This document shows positions 35,186-42,550 of a stretch of DNA of 64,000 nt, piece by piece. Positions within the stretch are counted from its first letter, which is position 1. Each line of letters starts with the position of its first letter. This DNA comes from Myxococcus sp. RHSTA-1-4 (GTDB lineage: Bacteria; Myxococcota; Myxococcia; Myxococcales; Myxococcaceae): the NCBI RefSeq assembly GCF_020037125.1, contig NZ_JAIQDG010000004.1:62001-126000 (forward strand), written 5' to 3'. A model generated the notes under the pieces. It saw only the letters and a program-made list of their open reading frames with translations, was not told the origin of the DNA and made no database searches. The translations under genes and the position numbers were made by a program.

Positions 35186-35233
35186 ACCAGAGGCCGTCGG
35201 ACCTTCGCGGGTCCGGCGGCCTCCGTGCTTTTC
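35186..35233. terminator. Bidirectional rho-independent terminator between convergent genes
   Basis: A 14-bp stem with one mismatch (GAGGCCGTCGGACC from 35190 pairing with the segment ending in GGCCTC at 35223), extended outward by GCAC/GTGC. It is followed by CTTTT on the plus strand. It sits exactly between the stop codons of the triple-DsbA gene and ridA, so it can stop both transcripts. Confidence 0.78.
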
Positions 35234-35252
35234 AGGGGTGTGACTCGGGCCT

Positions 35253-35639
35253 TCAGGAGACGGCGATGGCGTCGATCTCCACCTTGGAGCCGCGGGGGAG
35301 CGCGGACACCTGCACGGTGGCGCGGGCCGGGGGCGCGCCGGTGAAGTAGCGGCCGTAGACCTCGTTCACCCGGGCGAAGTCACCCAGGTCGGTGAGGAAG
35401 ATGGTGCAGCGCACCACGTGGGAGAAGTCCAGGCCGCCCGCGGCGAGCACGGCCTTCAGGTTCTCCATCACCCGCTCGGCCTGCGCGACGACGTCACCCT
35501 GCACCATCTCCATGGTGGAGGGGTCCAGGGGAATCTGGCCGGAGAGGAACGTCATCTTCCCAGCGTCCACCTGCACCGCCTGGGAGTACGGGCCAATGGC
35601 CTTGGGGGCCTGATCGGAATGGATTGCCTTGCGAGCCAT
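35253..35639 (-). CDS. ridA: RidA family enamine/imine deaminase
   Basis: A 128-aa protein with the RidA/YjgF pattern: AIGPYSQAVQVD, FLSGQIPLDP, the catalytic-site Arg in VVRCTIFLTDLGDFARVNEV, and ARATVQVSALPRGSKVEIDA. RidA removes reactive enamines produced by PLP enzymes such as threonine dehydratase. The ATG at 35639 follows GAGG at 7 nt. It lies downstream of relA on the same strand with an 85-bp gap. Confidence 0.92.
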   Translation of the reverse strand: MARKAIHSDQAPKAIGPYSQAVQVDAGKMTFLSGQIPLDPSTMEMVQGDVVAQAERVMENLKAVLAAGGLDFSHVVRCTIFLTDLGDFARVNEVYGRYFTGAPPARATVQVSALPRGSKVEIDAIAVS

Positions 35640-35724
35640 GCGGGCACCTCGGAAGTAGAGGGGCGGCCCCGGTTCGGGTGGCCGCCCACTGTTTCCGGGG
35701 CGCTCTACCACAAGCCGGGCGCGG

Positions 35725-37941
35725 TCAGATGCGCTCGACGGAGTAGACGCCGTTCAGACGCTCGATGGTGCGCATCAGGTCGGTGAGCTGCTTGAGGTCG
35801 GAGATGGTGACCTCGAAGGTGTTCACCGCCCGGTCATCCCCCGTGGCGCGGCAGTTGGCCTGGGAGATGTTGACGCCCTTCTTGGAGAAGGTGTTGGAGA
35901 TGTCCGCCAGCAGGCCCGGCCGGTCCGCCGTCAGCACGCGCAGGGTGACGGGGCGCTTGAAGTCTCCGCGCACGTCCCATGTCACGTCCACGCGCCGCTC
36001 GGGGTCCGTGGCCAGCGCCTTCTCACAGCCGACCGTGTGTACCGTCACTCCCCGTCCCCGGGTGATGAAGCCGGCGATGGGGTCGCCGGGGACGGGGTTG
36101 CAACACCGTCCGAAGCGCACCAGCACGTCGTCCACGCCGCCAATCTGCACGCCGCTGCGGTTGCTGCGGCCCACCAGCTTCTTCGCCAGGTCCGTGACGC
36201 GCGACAGGCCGGGCAGCATGGAGCCGCCGCTCAGCGTGTTGGCGCCCGCGGCGCCCGAGGCGTCCCCCTTGGCGCTCTCCACCGCGGACAGCTTCTCCTG
36301 CGGTACCAGGCGCTGCACCAGCTGCTGCGGCGTCACCTTGCCGTAGCCGATGGCCACCAGCAGGTCGTCCTCCACGCGGAAGCCCAGCTCCTCGGCGACC
36401 TTCTTCATCTCCCCGGACTTGAGGAGCTTGTTGAAGTTGAGCTGGAAGCGCTTCAGCTCGCGGTCCGTCAGCTCGCGGCCGAGCTGCAGGCTCTTCTCGC
36501 GCTGCTGCTGCTTGATGAAGCCGCGGATGCGCTGCTGGGCGCGGCTCGTCTTGACGAAGGTGAGCCAGTCCTTGGACGGGTGCTGCTGCGGGTTGGTGAG
36601 CACCTCCACCGTGTCCCCGTTCTTCAGCTTGTAGCGCAGCGGGACGATCTTCCCGTTCACCTTGGCGCCCACGCACCGGTTGCCCACGTCCGAGTGGATG
36701 GCGTAGGCGAAGTCCACCGGCGTCGCGCCGCGCGGCAGCGAGCGCACGTCGCCCTTGGGCGTGAAGACGAAGACCTCGTCGGTGAAGAGGTCCACCTTCA
36801 CCGTCTCGAGGAACTCCTTCGGGTCCTTCAGGTCCTGCTGCCACTCCATGAGCTGCCGCAGCCAGGCGAACTTCTCGTCATCCTTGGAGATGACGGCCTT
36901 GCCCTCCTTGTACTTCCAGTGGGCGGCGATGCCCTCCTCGGCGATCTTGTGCATCTCCGAGGTGCGGATCTGCACCTCCACGCGCTCGCTCAGGGGCCCA
37001 ATCACCGTGGTGTGCAGCGACTGGTACATGTTGGGCTTCGGAATCGCGATGAAGTCCTTGAAGCGCCCCGGCACCGGCTTCCACATCTCGTGCACCAGCC
37101 CGAGCGCCTCGTAGCAGGAGGGCACCGTGGGGGCGATGATGCGGAAGGCGATGATGTCGTGGATCTGGTCGAAGTCGATGCCCTGCGCCTTGATCTTCTT
37201 GTAGATGCTGTAGACGTGCTTGAAGCGGCCGCTCACCTCGCCCTTCAGCCCCCGCTCCGCCAGCTTCGAGCGGATGAGGTCGCACGTGTCCTCGATGTAC
37301 TTCTCGCGCTCCTTCTTGCGCTTGTTCAGCTTCTCCTGGAGGGCGAAGAACTCCTGCGGCTTCACGTAGCGGAAGCTCAGGTCCTCCAGCTCTGTTTTGA
37401 TCCAGGAGATGCCGAGCCGGTTCGCCAGCGGCGCGTAGATGTCCAGGGTCTCCTGGGCGATGCGCGCCTGCTTCTCCTCGGACATGTGGTCCAGCGTCCG
37501 CATGTTGTGCGTGCGGTCGGCCAGCTTCACGAGGATGACGCGGATGTCCTGCGCCATCGCGATGATCATCTTCCGGAAGTTCTCCGCCTGCTTCTCCTCC
37601 TGGGAGAGGGTGGCGGACGCGGAGAACTTGGACAGCTTGGTGACGCCGTCGACGAGCTGGGCGACCTCGGCGCCGAACAGCTCGGTCAGCTCCTCGGCCG
37701 TGGCCAGGGTGTCTTCAATGGTGTCGTGAAGGAGGCCGGTGACGATGGACGCCTCGTCGAGCTTCAGCTCTCCCAGGATGCCCGCCACCTCGAGCGGGTG
37801 GACAAGGTAGGGCTCGCCAGACTTCCTCAGCTGGCCCTGGTGGACCTTGGCCGAGTAGACGTAAGCCTTCTTGATGATGTCCAGGTCAGGGTCCGGGTGA
37901 TACGAGGAGACCCGTTGGAGGATGTCGTTCAGGCGGATCAT
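35725..37941 (-). CDS. relA: Bifunctional (p)ppGpp synthetase/hydrolase (RelA/SpoT)
   Basis: A 738-aa long RSH enzyme that makes and degrades (p)ppGpp, the starvation signal that starts myxobacterial development. The hydrolase HD domain has HDTIED at residues 72-77. The synthetase has the RFKD motif (293-296), the version found in bifunctional enzymes, with VEVQIRTSEMH nearby. TGS (VFTPKGDVRSLP), a zinc-finger region (GRCCNPVPGDPI) and a C-terminal ACT domain follow. The ATG at 37941 begins the conserved MIRLNDIL; there is no good ribosome site because the leader is C-rich. In M. xanthus relA is needed for A-signal and fruiting. Confidence 0.95.
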   Translation of the reverse strand: MIRLNDILQRVSSYHPDPDLDIIKKAYVYSAKVHQGQLRKSGEPYLVHPLEVAGILGELKLDEASIVTGLLHDTIEDTLATAEELTELFGAEVAQLVDGVTKLSKFSASATLSQEEKQAENFRKMIIAMAQDIRVILVKLADRTHNMRTLDHMSEEKQARIAQETLDIYAPLANRLGISWIKTELEDLSFRYVKPQEFFALQEKLNKRKKEREKYIEDTCDLIRSKLAERGLKGEVSGRFKHVYSIYKKIKAQGIDFDQIHDIIAFRIIAPTVPSCYEALGLVHEMWKPVPGRFKDFIAIPKPNMYQSLHTTVIGPLSERVEVQIRTSEMHKIAEEGIAAHWKYKEGKAVISKDDEKFAWLRQLMEWQQDLKDPKEFLETVKVDLFTDEVFVFTPKGDVRSLPRGATPVDFAYAIHSDVGNRCVGAKVNGKIVPLRYKLKNGDTVEVLTNPQQHPSKDWLTFVKTSRAQQRIRGFIKQQQREKSLQLGRELTDRELKRFQLNFNKLLKSGEMKKVAEELGFRVEDDLLVAIGYGKVTPQQLVQRLVPQEKLSAVESAKGDASGAAGANTLSGGSMLPGLSRVTDLAKKLVGRSNRSGVQIGGVDDVLVRFGRCCNPVPGDPIAGFITRGRGVTVHTVGCEKALATDPERRVDVTWDVRGDFKRPVTLRVLTADRPGLLADISNTFSKKGVNISQANCRATGDDRAVNTFEVTISDLKQLTDLMRTIERLNGVYSVERI

Positions 37942-37963
37942 CGAGGGAGGGTCAATCGTAACT

Positions 37964-38001
37964 TTGCCCCCATGGGGGGGCAACGTCGCCCCACACTGGG
38001 G
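37964..38001. promoter_or_regulatory. Two adjacent inverted repeats in the relA leader
   Basis: A 20-bp inverted repeat at 37964-37983 (arms TTGCCCCC and GGGGGCAA with 4 bp between) is followed at 37989-38001 by CCCCA/TGGGG around 3 bp. They lie 22-60 bp upstream of the relA start codon, where no Shine-Dalgarno is visible. They may be an operator or may fold in the mRNA leader and affect translation. Confidence 0.35.
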
Positions 38002-38058
38002 TGTTCCAATTCACGTCCGGGATTGTCGGGCCTATCCCACTCCACGCGTTCGCTTTCG

Positions 38059-38088
38059 TTGACCCGACGTTTTTCGGGCCCCTAAATT
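38059..38088 (+). promoter_or_regulatory. Housekeeping-type promoter reading into the zinc-ribbon/FHA gene
   Basis: TTGACC at 38059-38064 and TAAATT at 38083-38088, separated by 18 bp, match the -35/-10 consensus at 5/6 and 4/6. The predicted start (about 38095) is only about five bases before the ATG at 38100, which has no ribosome-binding site. The transcript would be leaderless or nearly so. Confidence 0.5.
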
Positions 38089-38099
38089 CGCGCTCTCCC

Positions 38100-39278
38100 A
38101 TGTCACAGCTCCTGCTGTCCGCTCTCGCCGTGGTCTGCCCGAACTGTGACGGGTATAACTCGCCTCGCTCGGCCTCCTGCGCGCTATGTGGCCAGGCGCT
38201 GGGGGAAGCCTCCCCCGCCCGCCCGCCCGCTTCCAAGCCCGCCGTGCCGGCGGCCCGTCCCACCGCGCCACCGGCCGCCGGTCGCCCGGTGGCGGTGTCC
38301 ACCTTCCCGGGCCCCAGGGCCGGTGAGCCGGGTGCCCACGTCACCCCGCCCCCTCCGAGCGCCATCCCCCCCGGGCTGCGCCCCTCCGCGCGCACCCCTC
38401 CGCCCACGGCGGCGGGACTGCAGGTGGAGCGTCCCGCCCGCGCCCCGGCCCATCCGGGAGCCCCCGCCGTGGCGCCCGTCGCCGCGCGGGGACCGGGCGG
38501 TCCGGCGTCGGTGCCTCCGGGGCCCGCGGTCACCCGTCCCCCACCCCCGGTACCCGACAGCGCCATGCCCGCCAGGGGGGGGCCGCCTCCCGCCGGTGCC
38601 GCGCCCGCCGCGCGCCCGGCGCCTCCGGCGGCTTCCCGGTTCGGGCTGGCGGTCATCTCCGGCTCCTCGCGGGGCCAGCGCTACAAGCTGCCCGTCACCG
38701 GCTGCGTCGTGGGCCGGCAGCGGGGCGCCATCCTGTTCCCGGACGACGTCTTCGTCTCGCCCCTGCATGCCACCTTCCTGGTGAAGGACGGGGCGCTGTT
38801 CGTGCGCGACGAGTCGAGCGCCTCGGGCGTATTCGTCGCGGTCGCCGGCACCGAGGCGCTGGCGCCGCGCGCCCTCTTCAGCGCGGGCCAGCGGCTGTTC
38901 CGCTTCACGGGCCGGCTGGAGCTGCCTCCGCCCGCGGCGGGCCGCCCCGCCATCTACGGCGCGCCCGTGCCGCTCGGGCAGGCCGTGTACGGCGTGGAGG
39001 AAATCCTGGTGGGCGGGCGCGCGGGCCGTGCGGTGGTGACGGCGGCGCCGCTGCTCACCCTCGGTCAGGCACACTGCGACCTGAGCTTCCCGGGAGACGA
39101 GGGCCTGGCTGGCCGCCACTGCGAGCTGTCCCCCACCCCCACCGGGGCCCTGCTGAGAGACCTGTCCGGCGGACTGGGCACGTACGTGCGGCTGGCGGCG
39201 GGAGTCGAACGCCCCCTGCGCCCCGGAGACCGCGTCCGGCTGGGACAGCACGTGCTCCAGGTGGAGAACCTGGGCTGA
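38100..39278 (+). CDS. Zinc-ribbon, proline-rich, double-FHA domain protein
   Basis: A 392-aa protein. An N-terminal zinc ribbon (CPNC...CALC, about residues 13-31) is followed by about 140 residues rich in Pro and Ala. Two FHA domains follow: one at about 185-270 (CVVGRQRGAILFPDDVFVSP, HATFLVKDGALFVRDESSAS) and one at about 300-390 (FPGDEGLAGRHCEL, LRDLSGGLGTYVRL). FHA domains bind phosphothreonine, so it is probably a substrate or adaptor of the Ser/Thr kinase gene directly downstream, which is convergent. The second FHA retains GRHCEL, but the Ser-x-x-His core is imperfect in the first (SPLHATF). Confidence 0.8.
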   Translation: MSQLLLSALAVVCPNCDGYNSPRSASCALCGQALGEASPARPPASKPAVPAARPTAPPAAGRPVAVSTFPGPRAGEPGAHVTPPPPSAIPPGLRPSARTPPPTAAGLQVERPARAPAHPGAPAVAPVAARGPGGPASVPPGPAVTRPPPPVPDSAMPARGGPPPAGAAPAARPAPPAASRFGLAVISGSSRGQRYKLPVTGCVVGRQRGAILFPDDVFVSPLHATFLVKDGALFVRDESSASGVFVAVAGTEALAPRALFSAGQRLFRFTGRLELPPPAAGRPAIYGAPVPLGQAVYGVEEILVGGRAGRAVVTAAPLLTLGQAHCDLSFPGDEGLAGRHCELSPTPTGALLRDLSGGLGTYVRLAAGVERPLRPGDRVRLGQHVLQVENLG

Positions 39279-39283
39279 GCCGG

Positions 39284-39315
39284 CTCCGCCCGGGGCGCAC
39301 GAGCCTCCGGCGGAG
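39284..39315. terminator. Hairpin between the convergent FHA and kinase genes
   Basis: CTCCGCC (39284-39290) pairs with GGCGGAG (39309-39315), starting 5 bp after the FHA stop and followed by ACGTTT. It is a short stem with only a weak T-run, so termination is plausible but not certain. Confidence 0.4.
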
Positions 39316-39378
39316 ACGTTTGGACCGAGCCCCCTCCCGCTTCGGTGCGAGACAGCCTCCGCGCGGGGCCGCGCGCCG

Positions 39379-41088
39379 TCAGGGCGCGGCGGGCCGGGCG
39401 ATGGGCCCGCCCAGGTGCTCCTCGATGACGGGGCGAGCCTTGGAGTTGGGCACCTCGCGCAGGTGGCGGTTCCACCAGCTCCGGGCCTCCTGCACGTCCG
39501 GGTTGGGGCGATGCCAGTACGCGTTGCCCAGCTTCAGCGCGAGCTCCGGGTCTCCGCTCAGGCTGAAGGCCTCGAGGTACAGGGTCGTCGCGAGCCCCAC
39601 GTCCTGGCGCTGGAAGGCCCGGTCGCCATCGAGCGTGAGCTGCCCGGCGCGCTCCACGTTGCGCTCCCCGGCCGAAATCTGCCGGTCATAGAGCGGAACC
39701 TCGGCGCTGCTGCTGGACGTGGCTCCCGGCACCGGCGCGTTCTTCGGCAGTGCGTACGGCAGGTCCTGCGTCCCGCTGCCGGCGCCGTATGTGAAGTAGT
39801 AGGCGAAGAAGCCCACCGCCGCGACCACCAGGAGGATGGTCAGCGACTTGAAGAAGAAGGCCACCCCACTGCCGCCCGACCCGGAGTGGGTGGGGACGAT
39901 GGAGTCGGTCTGCTCCGCGGTGGCGGGAATGTCATTGGTGTCCGCGGGCAGCGGCGCGAGCACGCCCGGCAGCGCGCGCACCGTGGCCTCCACCGTCACC
40001 TCGTTGTTGTCCCACCCCGGCACGGTGGTGTCCCGGCCGTCGCCCATCGGGCCGCCCGTGGACTTGCGCGGCAGCGGGGCCAGCACCGCGGACGGCTGCG
40101 CGCGGCGTGGCGCGGCGTCCGCACGGCGGCGCTCCTTGTCCACGGCCAGCAGCTCGGCCTTGAAGGCCTCGGCGTTGGCCGGCCGGTCATCCGGGCTCTT
40201 GGAGAGGGCGCGCAGAATCAGCCGCTCCATTCCCGGGGAGATGCGCGCGTCCGGCCGGCGCCGCGTGGGAGGTGGCGGCTCCTCGGTGAGGTGCTTGGTG
40301 GCGAAGCCCACCGCCGAGTCCGACTCGAAGGGCAGCAGCCCCGTCATCAACTGGTAGAGGATGACGCCCACCGCGTACAGGTCCGAGCGGTGGTCCAGCG
40401 CCGAGCCCCGCGCCTGCTCCGGGGACATGTACTCGGGAGTGCCGCACACGAAGCCCGCGCGGGTGAGCGCCGGCCCGTCGTCGGTGGAGTCGGTAATCTT
40501 CGCGATGCCGAAGTCCAGCACCTTGACGAAGTCGCCCTCCTTGCGGCGCTCCACCATGATGTTCTCGGGCTTCAAGTCGCGGTGGATGACGCCGGCGCCG
40601 TGCGCGTCCGACAGCGCGCTCAGCACCTGGGTGACGAGGCGCACCACGCGCGCCTCGCCCAGCGGCCACTCGCGGCTGAGGATTTGATGCAGGTCCTGCC
40701 CCGCCACGTACTCCATCGCGATGAAGAGCGCGCCGTCCTCGGCCTGGCCGAAGTCCAGCACGCTGATGGAGTTGGGGTGGTTGAGGCGGCTGGCGGCCTT
40801 GGCCTCGCGCTGGAAGCGCTGCACGGTGCGCTCGTCCGACAGCAGCGTCTGGCGGAGCACCTTCAGCACCACCACCTTGTCCAGCGCGAGCTGGCGGGCC
40901 CGGTACACCTTGCCCATGCCTCCCTCGCCGATGAGGGCCTCCACCCGGTACTTCAGGGCAATCGTCTTGCCGACGTACTCGTCCGCGTCGGCCGCGCGCA
41001 CGAGGGTGGCGCCGCAGGCGGGACAGAAACGGGAGGATTCTCGGGCATCAGCGCCGCAGGAGGGGCAGTACAAGTCGACGTTCCCCAA
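39379..41088 (-). CDS. Zinc-ribbon Ser/Thr protein kinase, membrane-anchored
   Basis: A 569-aa Hanks-type kinase. A double-CXXC zinc ribbon (CPSC, CPAC, about residues 8-26) precedes the kinase domain (about 47-310). The catalytic features are complete: glycine loop GEGGMGKVY, VVVLKV (Lys76), HRDLKPEN (Asp171), DFGIAK (Asp192) and GTPEYMSPEQ. A linker of about 90 residues leads to one membrane helix (about 408-433) and an extracytoplasmic domain with a TPR-like helix pair. The start is uncertain: TTG 41088 as listed, or TTG 41073, which has GGGGAA upstream. It is flanked on both sides by zinc-ribbon FHA genes, which points to one phospho-signalling module. Confidence 0.87.
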   Translation of the reverse strand: MGNVDLYCPSCGADARESSRFCPACGATLVRAADADEYVGKTIALKYRVEALIGEGGMGKVYRARQLALDKVVVLKVLRQTLLSDERTVQRFQREAKAASRLNHPNSISVLDFGQAEDGALFIAMEYVAGQDLHQILSREWPLGEARVVRLVTQVLSALSDAHGAGVIHRDLKPENIMVERRKEGDFVKVLDFGIAKITDSTDDGPALTRAGFVCGTPEYMSPEQARGSALDHRSDLYAVGVILYQLMTGLLPFESDSAVGFATKHLTEEPPPPTRRRPDARISPGMERLILRALSKSPDDRPANAEAFKAELLAVDKERRRADAAPRRAQPSAVLAPLPRKSTGGPMGDGRDTTVPGWDNNEVTVEATVRALPGVLAPLPADTNDIPATAEQTDSIVPTHSGSGGSGVAFFFKSLTILLVVAAVGFFAYYFTYGAGSGTQDLPYALPKNAPVPGATSSSSAEVPLYDRQISAGERNVERAGQLTLDGDRAFQRQDVGLATTLYLEAFSLSGDPELALKLGNAYWHRPNPDVQEARSWWNRHLREVPNSKARPVIEEHLGGPIARPAAP

Positions 41089-41189
41089 GGGGGTGGGGCC
41101 CGGACTTCACCACGTCGCTCGGGTGACGGGCAAGCCGCGCACAAGGCGAGCAACCCGGCCCGGCCCCTGGTAGAACCCCCCAGAACGCC

Positions 41190-41957
41190 ATGGACGCCGT
41201 GGAATACTGCCCCCGCTGTGACACCGAGAATGCCCGGGACGCCACCGTCTGCCGGGCGTGTGGCTCCCCCATCCGCTCCGGGACGATGGTGATGGCCGTG
41301 GCCAGCGTCTCCGCGCGCCCGCAGGTCTCCATCCGCGTGGTGCGCGCCGACGGAGGCCCCGAGTCCGTCGTCCGGATGCAGCGCGACACCCTCACCTGCG
41401 GCCAGCAGGGAGAAATCGCCCTGCCGGACGACCCCTTCATCATGCCCGTCCAGCTCCGCTTCTTCTTCTCGGGAGCCCGGCTGGCCGTGGAGGACGTGGG
41501 CGGCGCCAACGGCGTCTTCATCCGCCTGCGCCAGGAGCGCGAGCTGTCCCCCGGCGGCGAGCTGCGCCTGGGCCGCCAGCGCCTCGTCCTGGAGCCCATT
41601 CCCGCCGCGGCCATGGGCCCGGGCGGCACCCAGGTGTGGGGCTCACCGGATCCCGGCTACCGCCTGCGGCTGGTGCAGCTGCTGGAGGGTGGACTGCGCG
41701 GCGCGGCCTTCCCCCTCCGCGAGGGAGACAACCTGCTGGGCCGCGAGCAGGGCGACCTCACCTTCCCCACGGACGGCTTCGTGTCCGGGCGGCACGCGGT
41801 GCTGCAGGTGCGGCAGGACCGGCTCCAGGTGCGGGACGTGGGCTCGTCCAACGGCACCTTCATCCGTCTGGCGGGCCCCACCTTCGTGGACAACGGGGAC
41901 CACTTCCTCATCGGCCGCCAGTTGCTGCGTGTGGAAATCCAGGCGCCCATGGCCTGA
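41190..41957 (+). CDS. Zinc-ribbon double-FHA domain protein
   Basis: A 255-aa protein. An N-terminal zinc ribbon (CPRC...CRAC, residues 7-24) is followed by a first FHA-like domain (about 45-130; LTCGQQGEIALPDDPFIMP, DVGGANGVFIRL) and a canonical second FHA (about 155-250; NLLGREQGDLTFPTDGFVSG, RHAVLQV, DVGSSNGTFIRL). The second domain keeps the Gly-Arg, Ser-Gly-Arg-His and Ser-Ser-Asn-Gly residues that bind phosphothreonine; the first lacks the Arg. It is divergent from the kinase gene, 101 bp away. With the gene at 38100 it forms a pair flanking the kinase. Confidence 0.85.
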   Translation: MDAVEYCPRCDTENARDATVCRACGSPIRSGTMVMAVASVSARPQVSIRVVRADGGPESVVRMQRDTLTCGQQGEIALPDDPFIMPVQLRFFFSGARLAVEDVGGANGVFIRLRQERELSPGGELRLGRQRLVLEPIPAAAMGPGGTQVWGSPDPGYRLRLVQLLEGGLRGAAFPLREGDNLLGREQGDLTFPTDGFVSGRHAVLQVRQDRLQVRDVGSSNGTFIRLAGPTFVDNGDHFLIGRQLLRVEIQAPMA

Positions 41958-42014
41958 GGCGCCTGGCGGCATCCGGACGTCGCTACCGCTACGGTGAGAC
42001 GCCGGCTGGGAGCC

Positions 42015-42045
42015 GGGCCGCACGGGGGAGCCCCCCGCGCGGCCC
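42015..42045. terminator. Strong hairpin between convergent FHA and dksA genes
   Basis: An almost perfect 14-bp GC stem (arms begin GGGCCGC at 42015 and end GCGGCCC at 42045, one mismatch, 2-nt loop AG). It lies midway between the two stop codons. It has no T-run. It probably acts as a bidirectional terminator. Confidence 0.5.
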
Positions 42046-42060
42046 TGGGCGCCCCGGCGC

Positions 42061-42423
42061 TCAGCCGTAGGACTTCTCCTTCTTCTCCTGCTCCTCCTTG
42101 CAGCGGATGCAGAGCGTCGTCACCGGACGCGCCTCGAGCCGCTTGGGGGAGATGTCCTCCTCGCAGCGCTCGCAGATACCGAAGGTGCCGTCCTCGATAC
42201 GAGCCAGCGCCTTCTCGATCTTCTGCAGGAGGAACTTCTCACGGTCGCGCAGGCGAAACACCATCGACTGCGCATATTCGGAAGAGGCCAGGTCGATCTC
42301 GTCCGGGAGGTCGTCCGTGTCGAAACTGGACTCCTCCACCAGGGTTTTCTTGGCGCTCTCGAGCAGGCTCGTCTTGCTGTCCTCGAGCATCTTCTTGTAA
42401 CGCTTGAGATCTTTCTGGTTCAC
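42061..42423 (-). CDS. dksA: DksA/TraR-family zinc-finger RNA polymerase regulator
   Basis: A 120-aa protein. An N-terminal coiled coil (LKRYKKMLEDSKTSLLESAK) carries the acidic tip FDTDDLPDEIDLAS, which contains the D-x-x-D/A-type pair that enters the polymerase secondary channel. The C-terminal four-cysteine finger is CERC...CIRC. DksA acts with ppGpp, made by the nearby relA, to redirect transcription. The start is a GTG at 42423 with GGAG 8 nt upstream. It is divergent from the diadenylate cyclase gene. Confidence 0.9.
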   Translation of the reverse strand: MNQKDLKRYKKMLEDSKTSLLESAKKTLVEESSFDTDDLPDEIDLASSEYAQSMVFRLRDREKFLLQKIEKALARIEDGTFGICERCEEDISPKRLEARPVTTLCIRCKEEQEKKEKSYG

Positions 42424-42483
42424 AGCCTTCGCTCCAGTCCAGCGAGGGTTTGGGGCCCTGTCCCCTAAAAAAAGGGCCCGAAA

Positions 42484-42511
42484 GCTTTATTCATGTACCC
42501 TTCGGTGTCAA
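42484..42511 (-). promoter_or_regulatory. Housekeeping promoter of dksA
   Basis: On the minus strand a perfect TTGACA (42511-42506) stands 16 bp before TAAAGC (42489-42484). The start site would be near 42477, giving a leader of about 54 nt. That leader contains GGGCCCT/AGGGCCC arms (near 42448-42477) able to form a 7-bp hairpin around a T-rich loop. Confidence 0.5.
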
Positions 42512-42550
42512 GCTGACCTGGGTGCAGACTGTGGGTGAAGGGAGGGGTTC

